DNA of 64,000 nucleotides from Asterias rubens (Eukaryota > Echinodermata > Asteroidea > Forcipulatida > Asteriidae): positions 11,456,170 through 11,520,169 of the forward strand of contig NC_047065.1 of NCBI RefSeq assembly GCF_902459465.1. The letters are read 5' to 3'. A program made the translations under genes and the position numbers. The first letter of the stretch is position 1. Every line of letters starts with the position of its first letter. The notes beneath the pieces are model-generated. The model was not told where the DNA came from. It did not search any database and saw only the letters and a list, made by a program, of their open reading frames with translations. This document shows, piece after piece, positions 31,813-43,892 of this stretch.

Positions 31813-34800
31813 ATGATGTCGAATACAGAGGCAGAGAGCGATGTCCGGAAAAGATTCTCTGATATCCATCAGAGACTCAAGAAGCTCGGAGTCACGGACA
31901 AACAGATCGCCGTCCTGCCGTCTTGTCAGAAACTTCACAGAATGATTGAAACACAATCAAAGTCCAAAGTTGTCACTGTTGTTTGCACCATCGTCACAAC
32001 TGTACTACTCACAGCTCTGCTTCTGTGTGTTTTTACAATTCTCGGCACGGCTGGTCTACTCCCAGACTCGCCGAGGGTGATACGCCTACACAGGGACTTG
32101 AGTTCAGTCTGGATGGGAAGTATCATGAACCTAAACATCGACACTGAAGCCTGTTTGGTGGAAGCTCCTGAGGCGGTCCTGGACCTCTTCCGATCCCCTG
32201 TCAACTGCACCATCTGCAGAGATGTAGTTGAGATCAAGAAGGTGACGGGCCTGACCCCTGAAGAATTTGAGAGCATCTATGCCTACTCGGCGAGACCGGT
32301 CGTCGTGATGGACGGCGCCAAGAATTGGACGGCACAGGAGCATCTCAGCTTTCAGTTTTTCCAAGACGTTTACGGCCCAAATAGCCCTGTGCTCGAGGGC
32401 ACCTCTCCTGATTGTCAGTTCTTCCCATATAGATCCAGTTTTGACAGTCTACAAGAAGTGTTTGAAATGACACCAGAGCAAGCCAACCTGTCAGATGGTT
32501 CCAAACCTTGGTATATTGGGTGGTATGTACTTTTAGTCTAACTCTCTGAAGAAATGCTAGTCTTGGTGAAAGACGTTTTTTGATTTCCTTTACGCACAGC
32601 GCGGCCACATCGACCACTGTATACACTCACCTGACTTAGCCCATGAGAGCTGGTTGGTGAGTTGGCCGCGCTGTCTGTGAAAGGATAATGCTTACACCAA
32701 GACTAAAGAAATGCCAAATGGCGTGCTGTTGCCAAGCAGTCCACCAGAATCGTTGCACTTTACTTGCCCCGTGAAAGTTTTAATAGCCCAGAATTGTAAT
32801 TATGTAGTTTTATAAATGTATCTTTCTGCTGCATTGGTAGCGATCACAATAAGTTCACTGGTCAAAATAGTGTTACATTCACACACAAAAACAAACATTA
32901 ATATTGAGCACTGTATTCACAAGTATGTTGCATTTTTTTAGTAGCTCACAAGACAAGTTGAAGTGTGGTGTACAAGCCCATGACAGTTTTTACTAGACTT
33001 GTAATGTACGCTGGACTAGTGTAAAGGGTGAGGTCTGACTTCAGCCCAGTTCATACTTCATGCGAATGCGAATGCAAAGCGAATTTGACGTGAGTTTGAC
33101 GCCACAACCCTCCTTTCGCAGCTATATTCGCAAGGGAGTCGAGCAGAGTTCAACTGCTGCGAATTATTTGTTGCGAATTTGTGACGTCAACATTCGATTC
33201 GCATTTGCAGGAAGTATGAACCGGGCTTTAGGATAACCATCTTTGCAGACAGGCATTCCAGAGTTGCGCCAAACCAAATTCTGAATTCTGAAGTACTTTA
33301 CATGAAAAGTTTGACGTCTGAAACTCTGGAGAGCCTTGGTTCAGACGTCGATCTTGTCATGATCCGAGCCAATGTCATGTTAGTTTTTGCCGGTCTGAAA
33401 AAAAAAATTCTTTGGGTCGACCTAGCGAGCTGCTCCTAATCTAGTTTGGTTTGGCTGGAACGCCTGTCTGAAAAGAGTGTTTAGCCTAAGCCAGACCTCA
33501 CCCTTAACATTACAAGTCTAGTAAAAACTGTCATGGGCTTGTACACACATTTTAAACTTTTAGGAGAGTGACATACGCCTTTTGGTGATAGTTTTTGTTT
33601 GTTTACTTTTATGCTCTCCTGTTGTTTTACTTTGTTTTCCAAAACATTTTTAATGTGTGTACATGTGCTTGTAATTAATGTGTTTGCCCGAATAAATATT
33701 ATTATTGTTTGGTTTGGCACGCCTGTCTGAAACGGGTATTAAAGACAGTGGACACTATTGGTAATTGTCAAAGACTAGCCTTCACAGTGGGTGTATCTCA
33801 ACATGCATAAAATAACAAACCTGTGAAAATTGGAGCTCAATCGGTCATCGAAGTTGCGAGATAATAATGAAAGAAAAATAACCCTTGTCACACGAAGTTG
33901 TGTGCGTTTAGATGGTTGATTTCGAGACCTCAATTTCTAAACTTGAGGTCTCGAAATCAAATTCGTAGAAAATTACTTCTTTCTCGAAAACTATGGCACT
34001 TCAGAGGGAGCCGTTTCTCACAATGTTTTATACCATCAACTTCTCCCCATTACTTGTCACCAAGAAAGGTTGTATGCCAATAATTATTTTGAGTAATTAC
34101 CAATAGTGTCCACTGTCTTTAAATACTCAACATCTTGACAAAACAGCTTCAAATTCACTTAGTTAGTATTCTGTCAGTTATGTGTTACTTTTTCAACCTG
34201 TCTTCAGGAGTAACTGTGATTCAGCAGCAGCTAACGTCCTAAGGCAGCATTACCGCAGACCGTACTTCCTGCCCCCAGAGTCTGAATCAAGCAAGACCGA
34301 TTGGATCTTCATGGGTAGCCCGGGGTATGGAGCCCATATGCACGTAAGTACAACACAATCAACGTGTCGGGCCTGTATGCACTTCATTTTTGAAAGGGCA
34401 AGGGCACCAAGGCATTTTTTCCTTGGTATAGGGCACCCTAATGTATGAAGTTGTAAATTTTTACTGGAGCATTTTAAGGGCACCAAGGCAATGACCAAAA
34501 TGGCATGGAGGAAATCGCTTAGGATAAGAGGCTTTTAGGACTGCAGTTCAAACAAAAGTTTGTAAATGTCGAGGAAAGGCTTTAACCTCAAAGTTATAAA
34601 AAGATTTTAAGATTTTCATATTCTGAACTGACAAAGAAAAACCCTAAATGTGTGTAATTTGTTTGTTTACAGATAGACAATGTTGAGTTGCCATCCTGGC
34701 AAGCCCAGATCAAAGGTCACAAAAGATGGACGCTGGAACCCCCTCCCGAGTGTTACTTGGAATGTGGCAAGATCTTAGAGGTCGAAGTTCACCCTGGTGA

Positions 34801-37611
34801 AATCAGTAAGTTTGTTGTGTAGGTCTATGTCTTGTATGCAAAATAGAATCAACTCTTTCTTTGACATGTTAGACTTGTGGATAAGTCTTCAAACTGGTGT
34901 TAAAGCCATTATACACTTTCGGAACAGAAAAAAAAAAAAAGTTCACAGATTTACAAATTACTTACAGGGTTTACAGAAGGTAATGGTGAAAGACTTTTCT
35001 TGATATCTATTCCATGAAATGTTTAACTTTTTGAAAAAACATTAAAGCAATTATCAATTTTCGTTAGCGAGAATAACAGATTTATTTTAAACACATGTCA
35101 TGAAACGGCGAAACGTGCGGAAACAAGGGTGGGTTTCCCGTTATTTTCTCCCGACTCCGATGACCGATTGAACCTAAATTTTCACAGGTTTGTTATTTTA
35201 TATATAAGTTGTGATACACGAAGTGTGGGCCTTTGAACAATACTGCTTACCAAAAGTGTCCAATGGCTTTAAGGGACCCCCGACTGAAGTAACCCTATCT
35301 CCAGCTTTTTTACTCGCACCTGTACATAATTGTATCTGAACCTGACAAAATTCCTGTTGCCTAAGTCAACACATGCGCTCACACGCAGTGCCTACATCTT
35401 CAATCTTTTGAAGGCTGCACTTTACAAGGAAGAAGTCGTTAATGGTCTACCGTGGTGAGATAGTCTAGTCGTGTCGTAACGATTCAGGTTTTTGCGCTAG
35501 ATAGAATACTGCTCTCGTGAGATCACTGCACAGCGCACGAGCAGTAGTCTTGCGGGTCCAGCAGTCTCGCGAGAATATCGCCAGTATCGCGGAAATCGTG
35601 GAGAGAGTCGGAACACAATCACCTTCAGCAGCTTTCAATAGTATTAAAACATTTTGGGAAACATTTCACTTCGAAGTTATGTGGTTTATAGGCAGTGGAC
35701 ACTATTGGTGATTACTCAAAATAATGATTAGCATAAAACCTTACTTTGTAGCGAGTAATTGGGAAAGGTTGATAGTACAAAACATTGTGAGAAACTGCTC
35801 CCTCTGAAGTGGAGTAGTTTTCGAGAAAGAAGTAATTTTCCTCGAATTTGATTTCGAGACCTCAAGTTTAGAATTTGAGGTGTCGAAATCAAGCATCTGA
35901 AAGCACACAACTTCGTGTGACAAGGGTGATTTTTTCTTTCATAGTTATCTCGCAACTCCAATGACCAATCAAGCTCAAATTTTCACAGGTTTGTTATTTT
36001 TTATGTTGAGATACAGCAAGTAAGAAGACTGGTCTTTGACAATTACCAATAGTGTCCACTGGCTTTAATCAGTTAATAAAGTAAAAATATATCAGTTTTT
36101 ATGTCACTGAAGTTGTACTGCAATAACGCGTCTCAGACTGTGTACTAGGGATTATTGGATCGACTAAATTCGCTCCTGGTTTTCGGTGATGTCTCAAAAA
36201 ACTCGTCCACCTTTTGAAATGTTAGTTCTATTGTATACACTTATAGGATTAAAAAATGGAACGGTTAAAAAAAACAAAGATATTATACCTAAATGCATAT
36301 AATAGCCACGATAACAACGCAGCTTGTTTTTCTTTGTTGCATCAGTTCCACAAATGTACATGTAGATACGACATGCATGTATGTTAGGGAGGAATGCAAA
36401 ACAGGGCACAATTTCATAAAGGCTTTTTTATAAGCACAAAAAACGTTCTTCGCATAGAAATTTGTTGCTTGATAGAAACAGGGTTACCAGCCGAACAACA
36501 ATGTTGTGACAGGTGCCCCACTCATTTTTTGCTCGGCAAAGAAATTTGTCAAGTAGTTTTTTTCTGAATGTTCAGTTTGGTTTTTACCCATACAGTATTA
36601 TTATACCGATGTGTGTTAGTTCTGTATACTCAGTGCTTTCCAGAGTTCCGTGAAAAAACAACACAGCCAAATTGTTCTGCTTAACAGCTATAATGAAATT
36701 TGGCCCAGCATGTGGCAGCTCAGGGAGCAGGATCCCTAATCGCTTTGCTTTTGTTGCTCCAAACCCATCTGGAAGTATTGTTGTGCAGTGTTTTGTATTG
36801 TTATCGTGGCTGAATAAATAATAATAATATTACCGCTATTAATTAATAATAATAATCCATGGGATGCTTCATATGTGGCAAATGTTGGTAGACCTTTCAT
36901 GGTCAGTAGGGCAGGAGGGCAGGCCTTTATGCTTTCAGAGCAAGGGCACCGAGGGGATTTCTCCTTTGTAAAGGGCACCCTATGAGGAAATTGTAAATTT
37001 GTACTGGAGCATTTCAAGGGCACCAAGGCAATGACCAGTGGGCATGGATGCCTCTGTGAAGTATCAGGTCTGGAAGGGGGTTGTATACTTAAAGGGAAGG
37101 TTCACGTTTGGTAATTACTCAAAACAAATATTAACTTAAAAACAGACTTGGTAACGAGTATTGGAGAGCTGTTGATAGTATAAAACATTGTGGGAAACGA
37201 CTCCCTCTGAAGTAACGTATTTTTTGAGAAAGAGGTATTTTCTCACTAAAATAATAAAAGACTTCTAGCGAGAAGTCTTTTATTCCTATCTGAAAGCACA
37301 CAAATTCGTCCAACGAGGGTGTTTTTTCTTTCATCATTTCTCGCAACTTTGATGACCAATTGAGCCCAAATTTTCACAGGCTTGTTATTTTATGCTTATG
37401 ATGGGATACACCAAGTGCGAACACTGGTCTTTGACAATTACCAAACATGTACAGTACCTTTAATGCATCGCACATTTATCTAACTGGTTTTTTATTCCCT
37501 TTTCTTTTCTCTATATTCCCTGCAGTTGTACTGGACACCAATAAGTGGTTTCATCAGACGCAGATCATCGGCAGTGAAATGAGCATTACTATCGGCTCCG
37601 AGTATGACTAA
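31813..37611 (+). CDS. Single-pass membrane JmjC/cupin-like 2-oxoglutarate oxygenase (spliced)
   Basis: Four exons with GT-AG borders and consistent phases: 31813-32522, 34208-34343, 34673-34805, 37526-37611 (TAA at 37609), giving 354 residues. The N-terminal 50 residues are basic and cytosol-like. A membrane segment covers about 53-78 (VVTVVCTIVTTVLLTALLLC). The rest should be lumenal or extracellular, with sequons NWT and NLS. The C-terminal part has JmjC hallmarks: GYGAHMHID with H282-x-D284, then IKGHKRWTLEPP (a Lys for 2-oxoglutarate, as in FIH/JMJD-type enzymes), then the distal His in NKWFHQT (H336). All three iron ligands are present, so activity is plausible; the substrate is unknown. 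The layout recalls ER-lumenal JMJD8, but I cannot assign orthology. An acceptor at 31780 suggests a noncoding 5' exon upstream. Introns carry F1, F4, F8 and foldback repeats. Confidence 0.87.
32810..32935. repeat. Dispersed block shared with 7615-7720
   Basis: ATGTATCTTTCTGCTGCATT with GGTAGCGATCACAAT and the following CATTCACACAC match the block downstream of THAP relic 1, so this is probably another fragment of that repeat. It lies in intron 1 of the JmjC-like gene. Confidence 0.5.
33051..33232. mobile_element. 182-bp foldback, AGCCCGGTTCATACTTC ends
   Basis: The left end CAGCCCAGTTCATACTTCAT and right end ATGAACCGGGCTTTA are complementary. Repeated GCGAATGCGAATG motifs continue inward. 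It lies between the arms of the 32963-33549 foldback. Confidence 0.8.
33240..33480. mobile_element. F8 copy 1
   Basis: GACAGGCATTCCAGAGTTGC at the left pairs loosely with GGCTGGAACGCCTGTCTGAA at the right. A relative lies at 47519-47800, and a tail fragment is at 33708-33737. Confidence 0.65.
33738..34123. mobile_element. F1 copy 10
   Basis: Full length, from TTAAAGACAGTGGACACTAT to AGTGTCCACTGTCTTTAA. It lies about 85 bp upstream of exon 2 of the JmjC-like gene. Confidence 0.92.
34372..34530. mobile_element. F4 copy 2
   Basis: GGGCAAGGGCACCAAGGCAT is followed by TAGGGCACCCTAATG and TTTTAAGGGCACCAAGGCAA. It sits just after exon 2 of the JmjC-like gene. Confidence 0.7.
34900..35272. mobile_element. 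F1-related element, distinct subfamily
   Basis: Ends GTTAAAGCCATTATACACTT and CCAAAAGTGTCCAATGGCTT are inverted. The middle has CATGAAACGGCGAAACGTGC and GATGACCGATTGAACC, diverged from the main F1 copies. Confidence 0.65.
35690..36068. mobile_element. F1 copy 11
   Basis: It runs from GGCAGTGGACACTATTGGTG to AGTGTCCACTGGCTTTAA. The stem is GAGACCTCAAGTTTAGAATT with GAGGTGTCG. Confidence 0.92.
36400..36713. mobile_element. F2 copy with an internal SINE remnant
   Basis: The left end is GGGCACAATTTCATAAAGGC and the right end is AATGAAATTTGGCCC. Inside, 36590-36660 matches the 3' body of the 49984 SINE on the minus strand (TTTACCCATACAG ... GATGTGTGTTAG). Confidence 0.6.
36925..37065. mobile_element. 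F4 copy 3
   Basis: GAGCAAGGGCACCGAGGGGA, then AAGGGCACCCTATGAGG and TCAAGGGCACCAAGGCAATG. Confidence 0.7.
37088..37462. mobile_element. F1 copy 12, alternative central stem
   Basis: The ends are diverged (TTAAAGGGAAGGTTCACG and CATGTACAGTACCTTTAA). The centre is AATAAAAGACTTCT-AGCG-AGAAGTCTTTTATT, a 14-bp perfect stem in place of the GAGACCTCA stem. It ends about 60 bp upstream of the last exon of the JmjC-like gene. Confidence 0.85.
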
Positions 37612-37785
37612 CTAGCTCATATACCACAAAACGGCTCCGATCGTGACTGGGCCGCTTCTATGGTGATTTATTTGATAATCATTGCATTCCAAGGTCAACA
37701 TTTCAGTTGAACCTAGTTATTCTGAGGTCAACTGGTTCATCTGGATAAACTGTCCAATTTCCTTATAAAACCAACTGGGCCCAAT

Positions 37786-38021
37786 TTCATAGAACTGCCT
37801 AGCATAAAAAATTTGCTAAGCATTAAATTTTTGCCTTGCTAAAAAAGAGGATTACCAACCAAATTTCCACGTGATTTTCAGGATAAGCACACAGCTGACT
37901 ACCAGTAACAAGCAATATGCAACAAATGGAAATTTGGTTGGTAATCCTGTTTTTATCAAGGAAGAAATTTCATGCTAAGCAAAGTTTTGTGCTTAGCAGC
38001 TCTATGAAATTGGGCCCTGGT
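37786..38021. mobile_element. F2 copy, full foldback
   Basis: GGGCCCAATTTCATAGAACT at the left pairs with AGCTCTATGAAATTGGGCCC at the right. Inner arms GATTACCAACCAAATTTCCA and TGGAAATTTGGTTGGTAATC also pair. It lies in the 3' flank or 3' UTR of the JmjC-like gene. Confidence 0.9.
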
Positions 38022-40359
38022 TTGAACTGTGTTCAACTAGGTTATAAATTTTATTATCTCTGGGTTTAACTTGCCCCCAGGAAGTCGAGGCTACTTACAA
38101 AATGCTCCAAGTACGACTAGATGCTACTTCTATGTCGTTCTATTTTGCAGGCTTTTCATGTTGATCAGGTGTTAAATGTATAATGGTTTGCGGTAATGTC
38201 ATGTGTATGTACATGTAGGTCTGAATGTACGTGCATAAAACCTACATTCATAAATACCTCGGTAAAATTATCAAGATCCAGGTCTCGTTGGGTTTAAACC
38301 ACTAGTTGAAAACCTCTTCACCACACATTGATTCCCTTGTGTGTATGTACATGAAGTGTTGTGAAAGTACATCTGGCATGGTATATTGATTTTAAATATC
38401 TGCAAATGTTTTTTTCACAGCAAAACCTAGCATTGCTTTATAGACCTTGTAACCTGTTAATATCACACGTTGACAAAAGTGTCACTGTGGGCTGGTCATA
38501 GTTTGTGCAGGGCTCAATCTGTGCATAGTAAAACATGAAATATTAGGTTTTATAGAAATTGCACCAAAATACTTTTAATCAGCTTATGGTATTACAATTA
38601 GGTGCAATGTCTCAGATTATCTTGGCTGGATTTGTGTACAATTCTTGTTTAGTAATTATGATGTGATTCTTTCTTCTTCCAATACGTATGAGAGCGCGTA
38701 AAGTACATGTAGCTTGCTTGCCGGTATTGCTCTGAAAAAAAAATATATGACATGGTCCAGCCATTTCTGTTTCTTTTTTGCTACGCCTTCAATGTCATAA
38801 TGTTATAATGTCACTTTTGGTGTCGACTTGGTTGGAAGTATTGATTGCATTTATTATGGCTATGTTTTGGGAAAACTCAAAGCGAACTTTTTTGTAATTG
38901 TTTTCTTTAAAATATGGATTGGCTTTAGACCAATCAAATTATAACCTTTGAAATAATTATTTATTATTATATTATCAACGACTCTCAAAGAGTCAAGGAA
39001 TAGGCCTAATACAAGTATTGAGTGTGTTTTATAACCCCGCACAGTGGATGTCTAGTTGTTCACATGGCCAAACTTCGTAAAGCTGTCTACCATTAGGTAA
39101 GTTGTGCTTTGTAGCAACAAAAAAAGTGCTTAAAAGCATAAAAGTATTTCACCATGATTTCTCAAGCTAGTAGAACATTTAAAGGCACACATGCCGTTCA
39201 TCATGAATTTGCATAGATACATCACTCTTGTGCTTACCGCGGCTGAGCCAGCATCCCTTTCTTTACCTTAAACAGTTTTATGAAATAGAAACTGTGCTAA
39301 GAGTTACGGATGCTCGTCCGTAAGCACAACATACCCGCTTACATGTTTTATGAAGTTTTGCCCTGGTAACTGCTAGAAATTTGTTTTATATTTACATTGT
39401 CTCTAGTTAGGTGAAAGCTTATTGTCTTTGCTTATAGTTGAAGGTAACCTGTTTGGAGTCAAAAACCAATGGCCATAAATTGTGTACTATTTACATGAAG
39501 CACCAGTCTATGTTAAAATAGGCTGCTGGACCAACATTTAATGTATAATGTTTTAACGCATCTTTACCTGTAGATGTAAATATGGATAATTTTCCCCAAG
39601 AAAGTATATATTTGGTTTGCGGTAACACCATAGTGTATCTACTTGCCAGGTAGAGTTTGTTCTTATAGAACTGTCTTTCTTTATTCTACAACCGCAAAGT
39701 AGACTTATCGGATGTTTGGGAGACTCAGTTCTGAAAAGAACTGCGCTGCTTTTTAACTACTACCCAGGCGGAAGGTGTACAAAATTAATGCTGCAACTGC
39801 TTATACATGTAGGATGGTAATTAACTGCACTAAGACGAAGTCAGTTCTTGAATTGGTCTCAACGTTTCGACTAGCTTGCTTCTCAGGAGACTTAGGGATT
39901 GAAAGAAAGTAACTTCAACAAACCATTTAGTGGTATTTTTTTTTAACAAATAGAACAGAATCAGGTCATGTATATTTCATACCTATTTTTCTCTTAGTTT
40001 TAGGTGAAAGTTCTCAGAGGGTTTTTGAAATATTTATTCATTGTATTTTCTTACTTCAAAGAATCATGTTTCATGTGCTTTAATTATTATATATTTTAAC
40101 AGATGAATAAGTGGTCTTGAACTTTACTTCTAAAGTACTTTTTTTGCAATAAATATTTTTGCTTTTAACAACATACAAATTAATTGGCTGCCTTTGTTCA
40201 TTGTTTATGTCATGTATTGTAAAGCCAACCTAAGACTCATATCTTCAAAAGTAACCACATACATTTACTACATTTTATTTGCACTTTTCATCTCCACATG
40301 AATTTCTGTGAACTCATAAAAGTTTCCTTCACTTTGCTAAGTGCCTTGGAATAAGCAAT
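38022..40359. other. 3' flank of the JmjC-like gene; one F2-like foldback
   Basis: An AATAAA lies at 40148-40153. It could serve a very long 3' UTR, but nearer signals may exist. At 39066-39366 an F2-like element has ends CCAAACTTCGTAAAGCTG and ATGAAGTTTTGCCCTGG. No coding exon was recognised. Confidence 0.45.
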
Positions 40360-40501
40360 AGGAGACTTTCCAACGCTAGGCGGCAGCAGACATACCGGGT
40401 AAATTTCCATTGTTTACGTAGTTCTGAACATGCGCATAATTCTGAGAACAATGGATTTACCCGGTAAGTCTGCTGCCCTCTATCGTCCCAGAAAGTCTCC
40501 C
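40360..40501. mobile_element. F6 element, 142 bp, copy 1
   Basis: Palindromic element from AGGAGACTTTCCAACGCTAG to CCCAGAAAGTCTCCC, flanked by AT on both sides. The arms include GCAGCAGACATACCGGGTAA and its complement. It is identical in length to the copy at 57397-57538. Confidence 0.92.
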
Positions 40502-40697
40502 ATTAAAATGATGGTGCTCCGCCAGGCCCAATGATTTATTGATCGATGGATGCATATGTTATTGTATCTTTGCTCTTTCAAATCAAATATTGAAGTGCAT
40601 GCTGATCTCAAAACTAAGGACATTACTCTTTTATCATTTTGGCGATTGGACCTCAAAGTTGACCGTTCTTTCTCTGTATTTTTTGTTAATTTTGGTT

Positions 40698-40850
40698 TTA
40701 CCAATAAATGCTGATGTGTGTTATCACTGTATATACTCGGTACGTTCCGGAGCTCTAGAAAACAAATCCCAGGTGAATTACTCGGGTGGGATTGGAACCC
40801 CTGACCTTTGTAATCCTAGAGCAGTGTCTTACCAACTAGACATTTCATTT
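40698..40850 (-). mobile_element. tRNA-like SINE (second family), minus strand
   Basis: Read on the minus strand, box A (CTAGTTGGTAAGACACTG) and box B (GGGTTCCAATCCC) are followed by the body ending ACACATCAGCA. It is the same family as 49984-50150. Confidence 0.75.
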
Positions 40851-41124
40851 GTGACACATCCAACAGCAAAAGTGCTAATATCTTGGAATAAATAGGTCAT
40901 CCTTCGTTTACTCATCATGAATGAAAACAACACCAACATCATGTGTTCAATGACTTCAAAAGGAATCTTCATCTGGTTATCACATTACAGCTCTCTGTTT
41001 ACATGTAACTCAGACTTTTGTTCACAGCATGTGACAAGTGATGCTATATAATATAAAGTCCCCACAGCAAAGCTTAGGCCACATAAAAAAAAAAAAAGTT
41101 TAGGGTCTCCATCCGCTGCCTTTT

Positions 41125-41478
41125 TAAAGGCAGTGGACACTATTGGTAATTACTCAAAATATTTATCAGCATAAAATGTTACTTGGTGACGAGTAATGGG
41201 GAGAGTTTGATGGGTGAGAAACAGCTCCATCTGAAGTGCCATTATAGTTTTTGAGAAAGAAGTAATTTTCCACGAATTTGAGTTCGAGACCTCAGATTTA
41301 GAATTTGAGGTCTCAAAATCAACCATCTAAATGCACACAACTTGTGTGACAAGGGCGTTTTTTCTTTCATTATTATCTCGCAACTTCGAAGACCAATTGA
41401 GCTCAAATTTGCACAGGTTTGTTATTTTATGCATATGTCTTTGTCTTTGACAATTACCAATAGTGTCCACTGTCTTTC
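41125..41478. mobile_element. F1 copy 13
   Basis: It runs from TTAAAGGCAGTGGACACTAT to AGTGTCCACTGTCTTT. A small deletion lies before the right end. Confidence 0.9.
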
Positions 41479-42649
41479 TTCTTTTTGAAACATTTTTGTT
41501 TATATTTTTTTTTCCCCGGGAAAAAAAAAGGATATATCACCATTACCGACCTCATTAAATATTTGTCACCATGGAAACCTTATCAGAACGTGAGTCATTC
41601 ACTATAGTTGGTATTGTTTAATCTGTATGCTTTATATAGAGATAATGATGTCCTACATGTAAGTGTGTGTGTCAAGCTCATTGTGTAAATCTACATTTGA
41701 TGAAACACACGATATCGTTGGCTCAAGCTTCTTAATATAGACGATGTGACCTGTGACATCACAAGTTTACAAAAGAGCCACAGAGCCTGGACTTCCTGCA
41801 GGCATGATTTGTACACAGCTCAACGGAAGGAAATATCAAATCTTATATTTTATGGAGATTGCACTGTCTATCTCATCAACTTTTGATATGATGAAAGGGG
41901 GCACATCTCAAAACTTTTCCAGCTTTCACTTTCATAATGTGGAAATTATGACAAAATGTCAACTTTCCCAAAGGACCAGTGTAGTATCTTGCCTGCCAGA
42001 ATACTCCAAGAATGTAAGGTCACACTTATTGTAAACAAGGTTCGCATGGTCTACATGGTCTATAGGGATGAGTTTGTTTAGACCTTTGGCTGAATTCAGA
42101 CTTTTTATGTTGGCCTGGTGAAGAAAATCAGACGATATTTTTCCCACAAGTAAAGAAATCTTGCTCATTGGTCTACTTCTCTAGTGCTTTGGATACCGTT
42201 TCCAAAAGCTCCTTGGAATCTATAACCCCAGGGTTTACCAAACGGTAGAAATGCCAACATTTCAACATACCTTTGAATTTGTATCTAAGTTTCAGACTTT
42301 TTCGTTAGTAATGACTCTCACCCATGTTAATATAACTATTGTCATGACATGTGAACCAGAAAATCACTCAGTTACGCTCAAATAACACCGTACAGTATTT
42401 TCCTGCAAGGTACGTATATGGGACTGCGTTTGAAGGTTTGAATAAAGAGACCTTCACTCCTTATACTTAGCACCAAAGTGCTGTGGCGCACGAAGCAAAA
42501 GGACAAACAAAAACAAAACATTTGTAAATGAAAATCTTAGTTAAAAAGAAGCTGCAAAAGATTTAATTTCATCACCAACATTTACACACACATGTACAGT
42601 AAAATACATAACATGAAGGTAACAATAGAGGGGTCAACGGATGAACTAC
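41479..42649. other. Unassigned intergenic sequence
   Basis: A plus-strand frame at 41753-42034 has no domain and no splice support. The interval 42190-42470 is ordinary AT-rich sequence. Confidence 0.35.
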
Positions 42650-42988
42650 TAAGGCCAAGTAAAAAAAGAAACATGTTTAGCGTCCCCGCCCGCTTCCTTT
42701 TTACAGGCCGCCTCCTTTTTTATTTTATTTTTTATGCACATTTTTTTTTTTTAACAGGGTTATTTTAAATGATCTCAGCAAAAACAATCTGAATGTCTTG
42801 TCTGAATGCCTCGATCAGATTGTTCCATTTATGTTTTGTGTATTTTAGCAGTAGAAAAAACAATGGATATTTGACATTTTAACAAAGAATGGCGGCCATC
42901 TTGAAATAAAAAAATTAAAAGCCCCTCTTCCTCCTTTTTTTGAAAAACCCGGATGTGAAACATGTTTTTGTTTTTTTTACTCGGCCTA
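42650..42988. mobile_element. F3 element, short copy 1
   Basis: The ends AGGCCAAGTAAAAAAAG and TTTTTTTTACTCGGCCT form inverted repeats. Inside are GCGTCCCCGCCCGCTTCC and ATGGCGGCCATCTTGA. It is nearly the same as 54761-55107. Confidence 0.88.
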
Positions 42989-43177
42989 ATGCCTTGCCAA
43001 AGAAAAATGGCTGTGTTATGTGCCTTCTACTAGAATGAAATACAAGGCGTGGCAGGCAGGGTGTTTTGTTTCCCACCCTGACATGCAGTCTAATGGTCAC
43101 CAATCCACCAATGTTTGACATTCTTAGTGAAAAGTTCACACTGGGGTATGGACTCCTCATCCCAGAGCATTGACCGT

Positions 43178-43576
43178 TAAAGGCAGTGGCGCTATACTGG
43201 TAATTACTCAAAATAATTATTAGCACAAAACCTTCCTTGGTAACGAGTAATGGGGAGAGGTTGATGGTATAAAACATTGTGAGAAACGGCTCCCTCTGAA
43301 GTGCCATAGTTTTCGAGAAAGAAGTAATTTTCCACGAATTTGATTTCAAGACCTCACGTTTAGAACTTGAGGTCTCGAAATCAACCATCTAACTGTCTAA
43401 ACGCACATAACTTCGTGTGACAAGGCCGGGTGTTTTTTCTTTCATTATTATCTCACAAGTTCGATGACAGATTGAGCTCAAATTTTTCACAGGTTTGTTA
43501 TTTTATGCATAATGTTGAAATACACCAACTGTGGAGGCTAGTCTTTGACAATTACCAATAGTGTCCATGGCCTTTA
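43178..43576. mobile_element. F1 copy 14
   Basis: The left end is altered (GGCAGTGGCGCTATACTGG) and the right end is GTGTCCATGGCCTTTAA. The stem is GACCTCACGTTTAGAACTTG with AGGTCTCG. Confidence 0.9.
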
Positions 43577-43892
43577 AATGCTGTTATTTGAACCCAGTCT
43601 ATTTATATAAAGAGTGTACAGGCCACATGCAGACAGGCCCTCCTATTAGGTCTCTGTCAAGGAACGTCTGGGGTTTTTCTCACCCCAGGGTGAACTATAT
43701 CACGCCTTCTCTCTAGGAGTACTCTGTTGGTACTCTGTCAATATAGCAAGGAAGAGCTGTTGTAGACAGGTCACCAACATTCCTGAATGTCCAGAAACCG
43801 ATCAAGAGGCATTAAAATAGATGTTTAAAGGCAAAATAATTACTATCATAAAATCGAAACCTATCCAATTGCTTTTGTCTCAGTTTCTCAAC

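Larger units (their letters stand above)
32963..33549. mobile_element. Outer foldback with two elements nested inside
   Basis: The left arm (about 32970-33028) and right arm (about 33484-33545) share TACAAGCCCATGACAGTTTT, TACTAGACTTGTAATGT and AAGGGTGAGGTCTG in inverted orientation. The interior holds a second foldback (33051-33232) and an F8 element (33240-33480). Confidence 0.85.

Noticed and set aside
41753..42034. 93-codon plus-strand frame
   Set aside because: No domain, no splice sites in phase and no neighbouring exons.
42915..43388. 157-codon minus-strand frame
   Set aside because: It is made of the end of an F3 element, intergenic sequence and an F1 copy; its start shares the peptide that all F1 copies produce.
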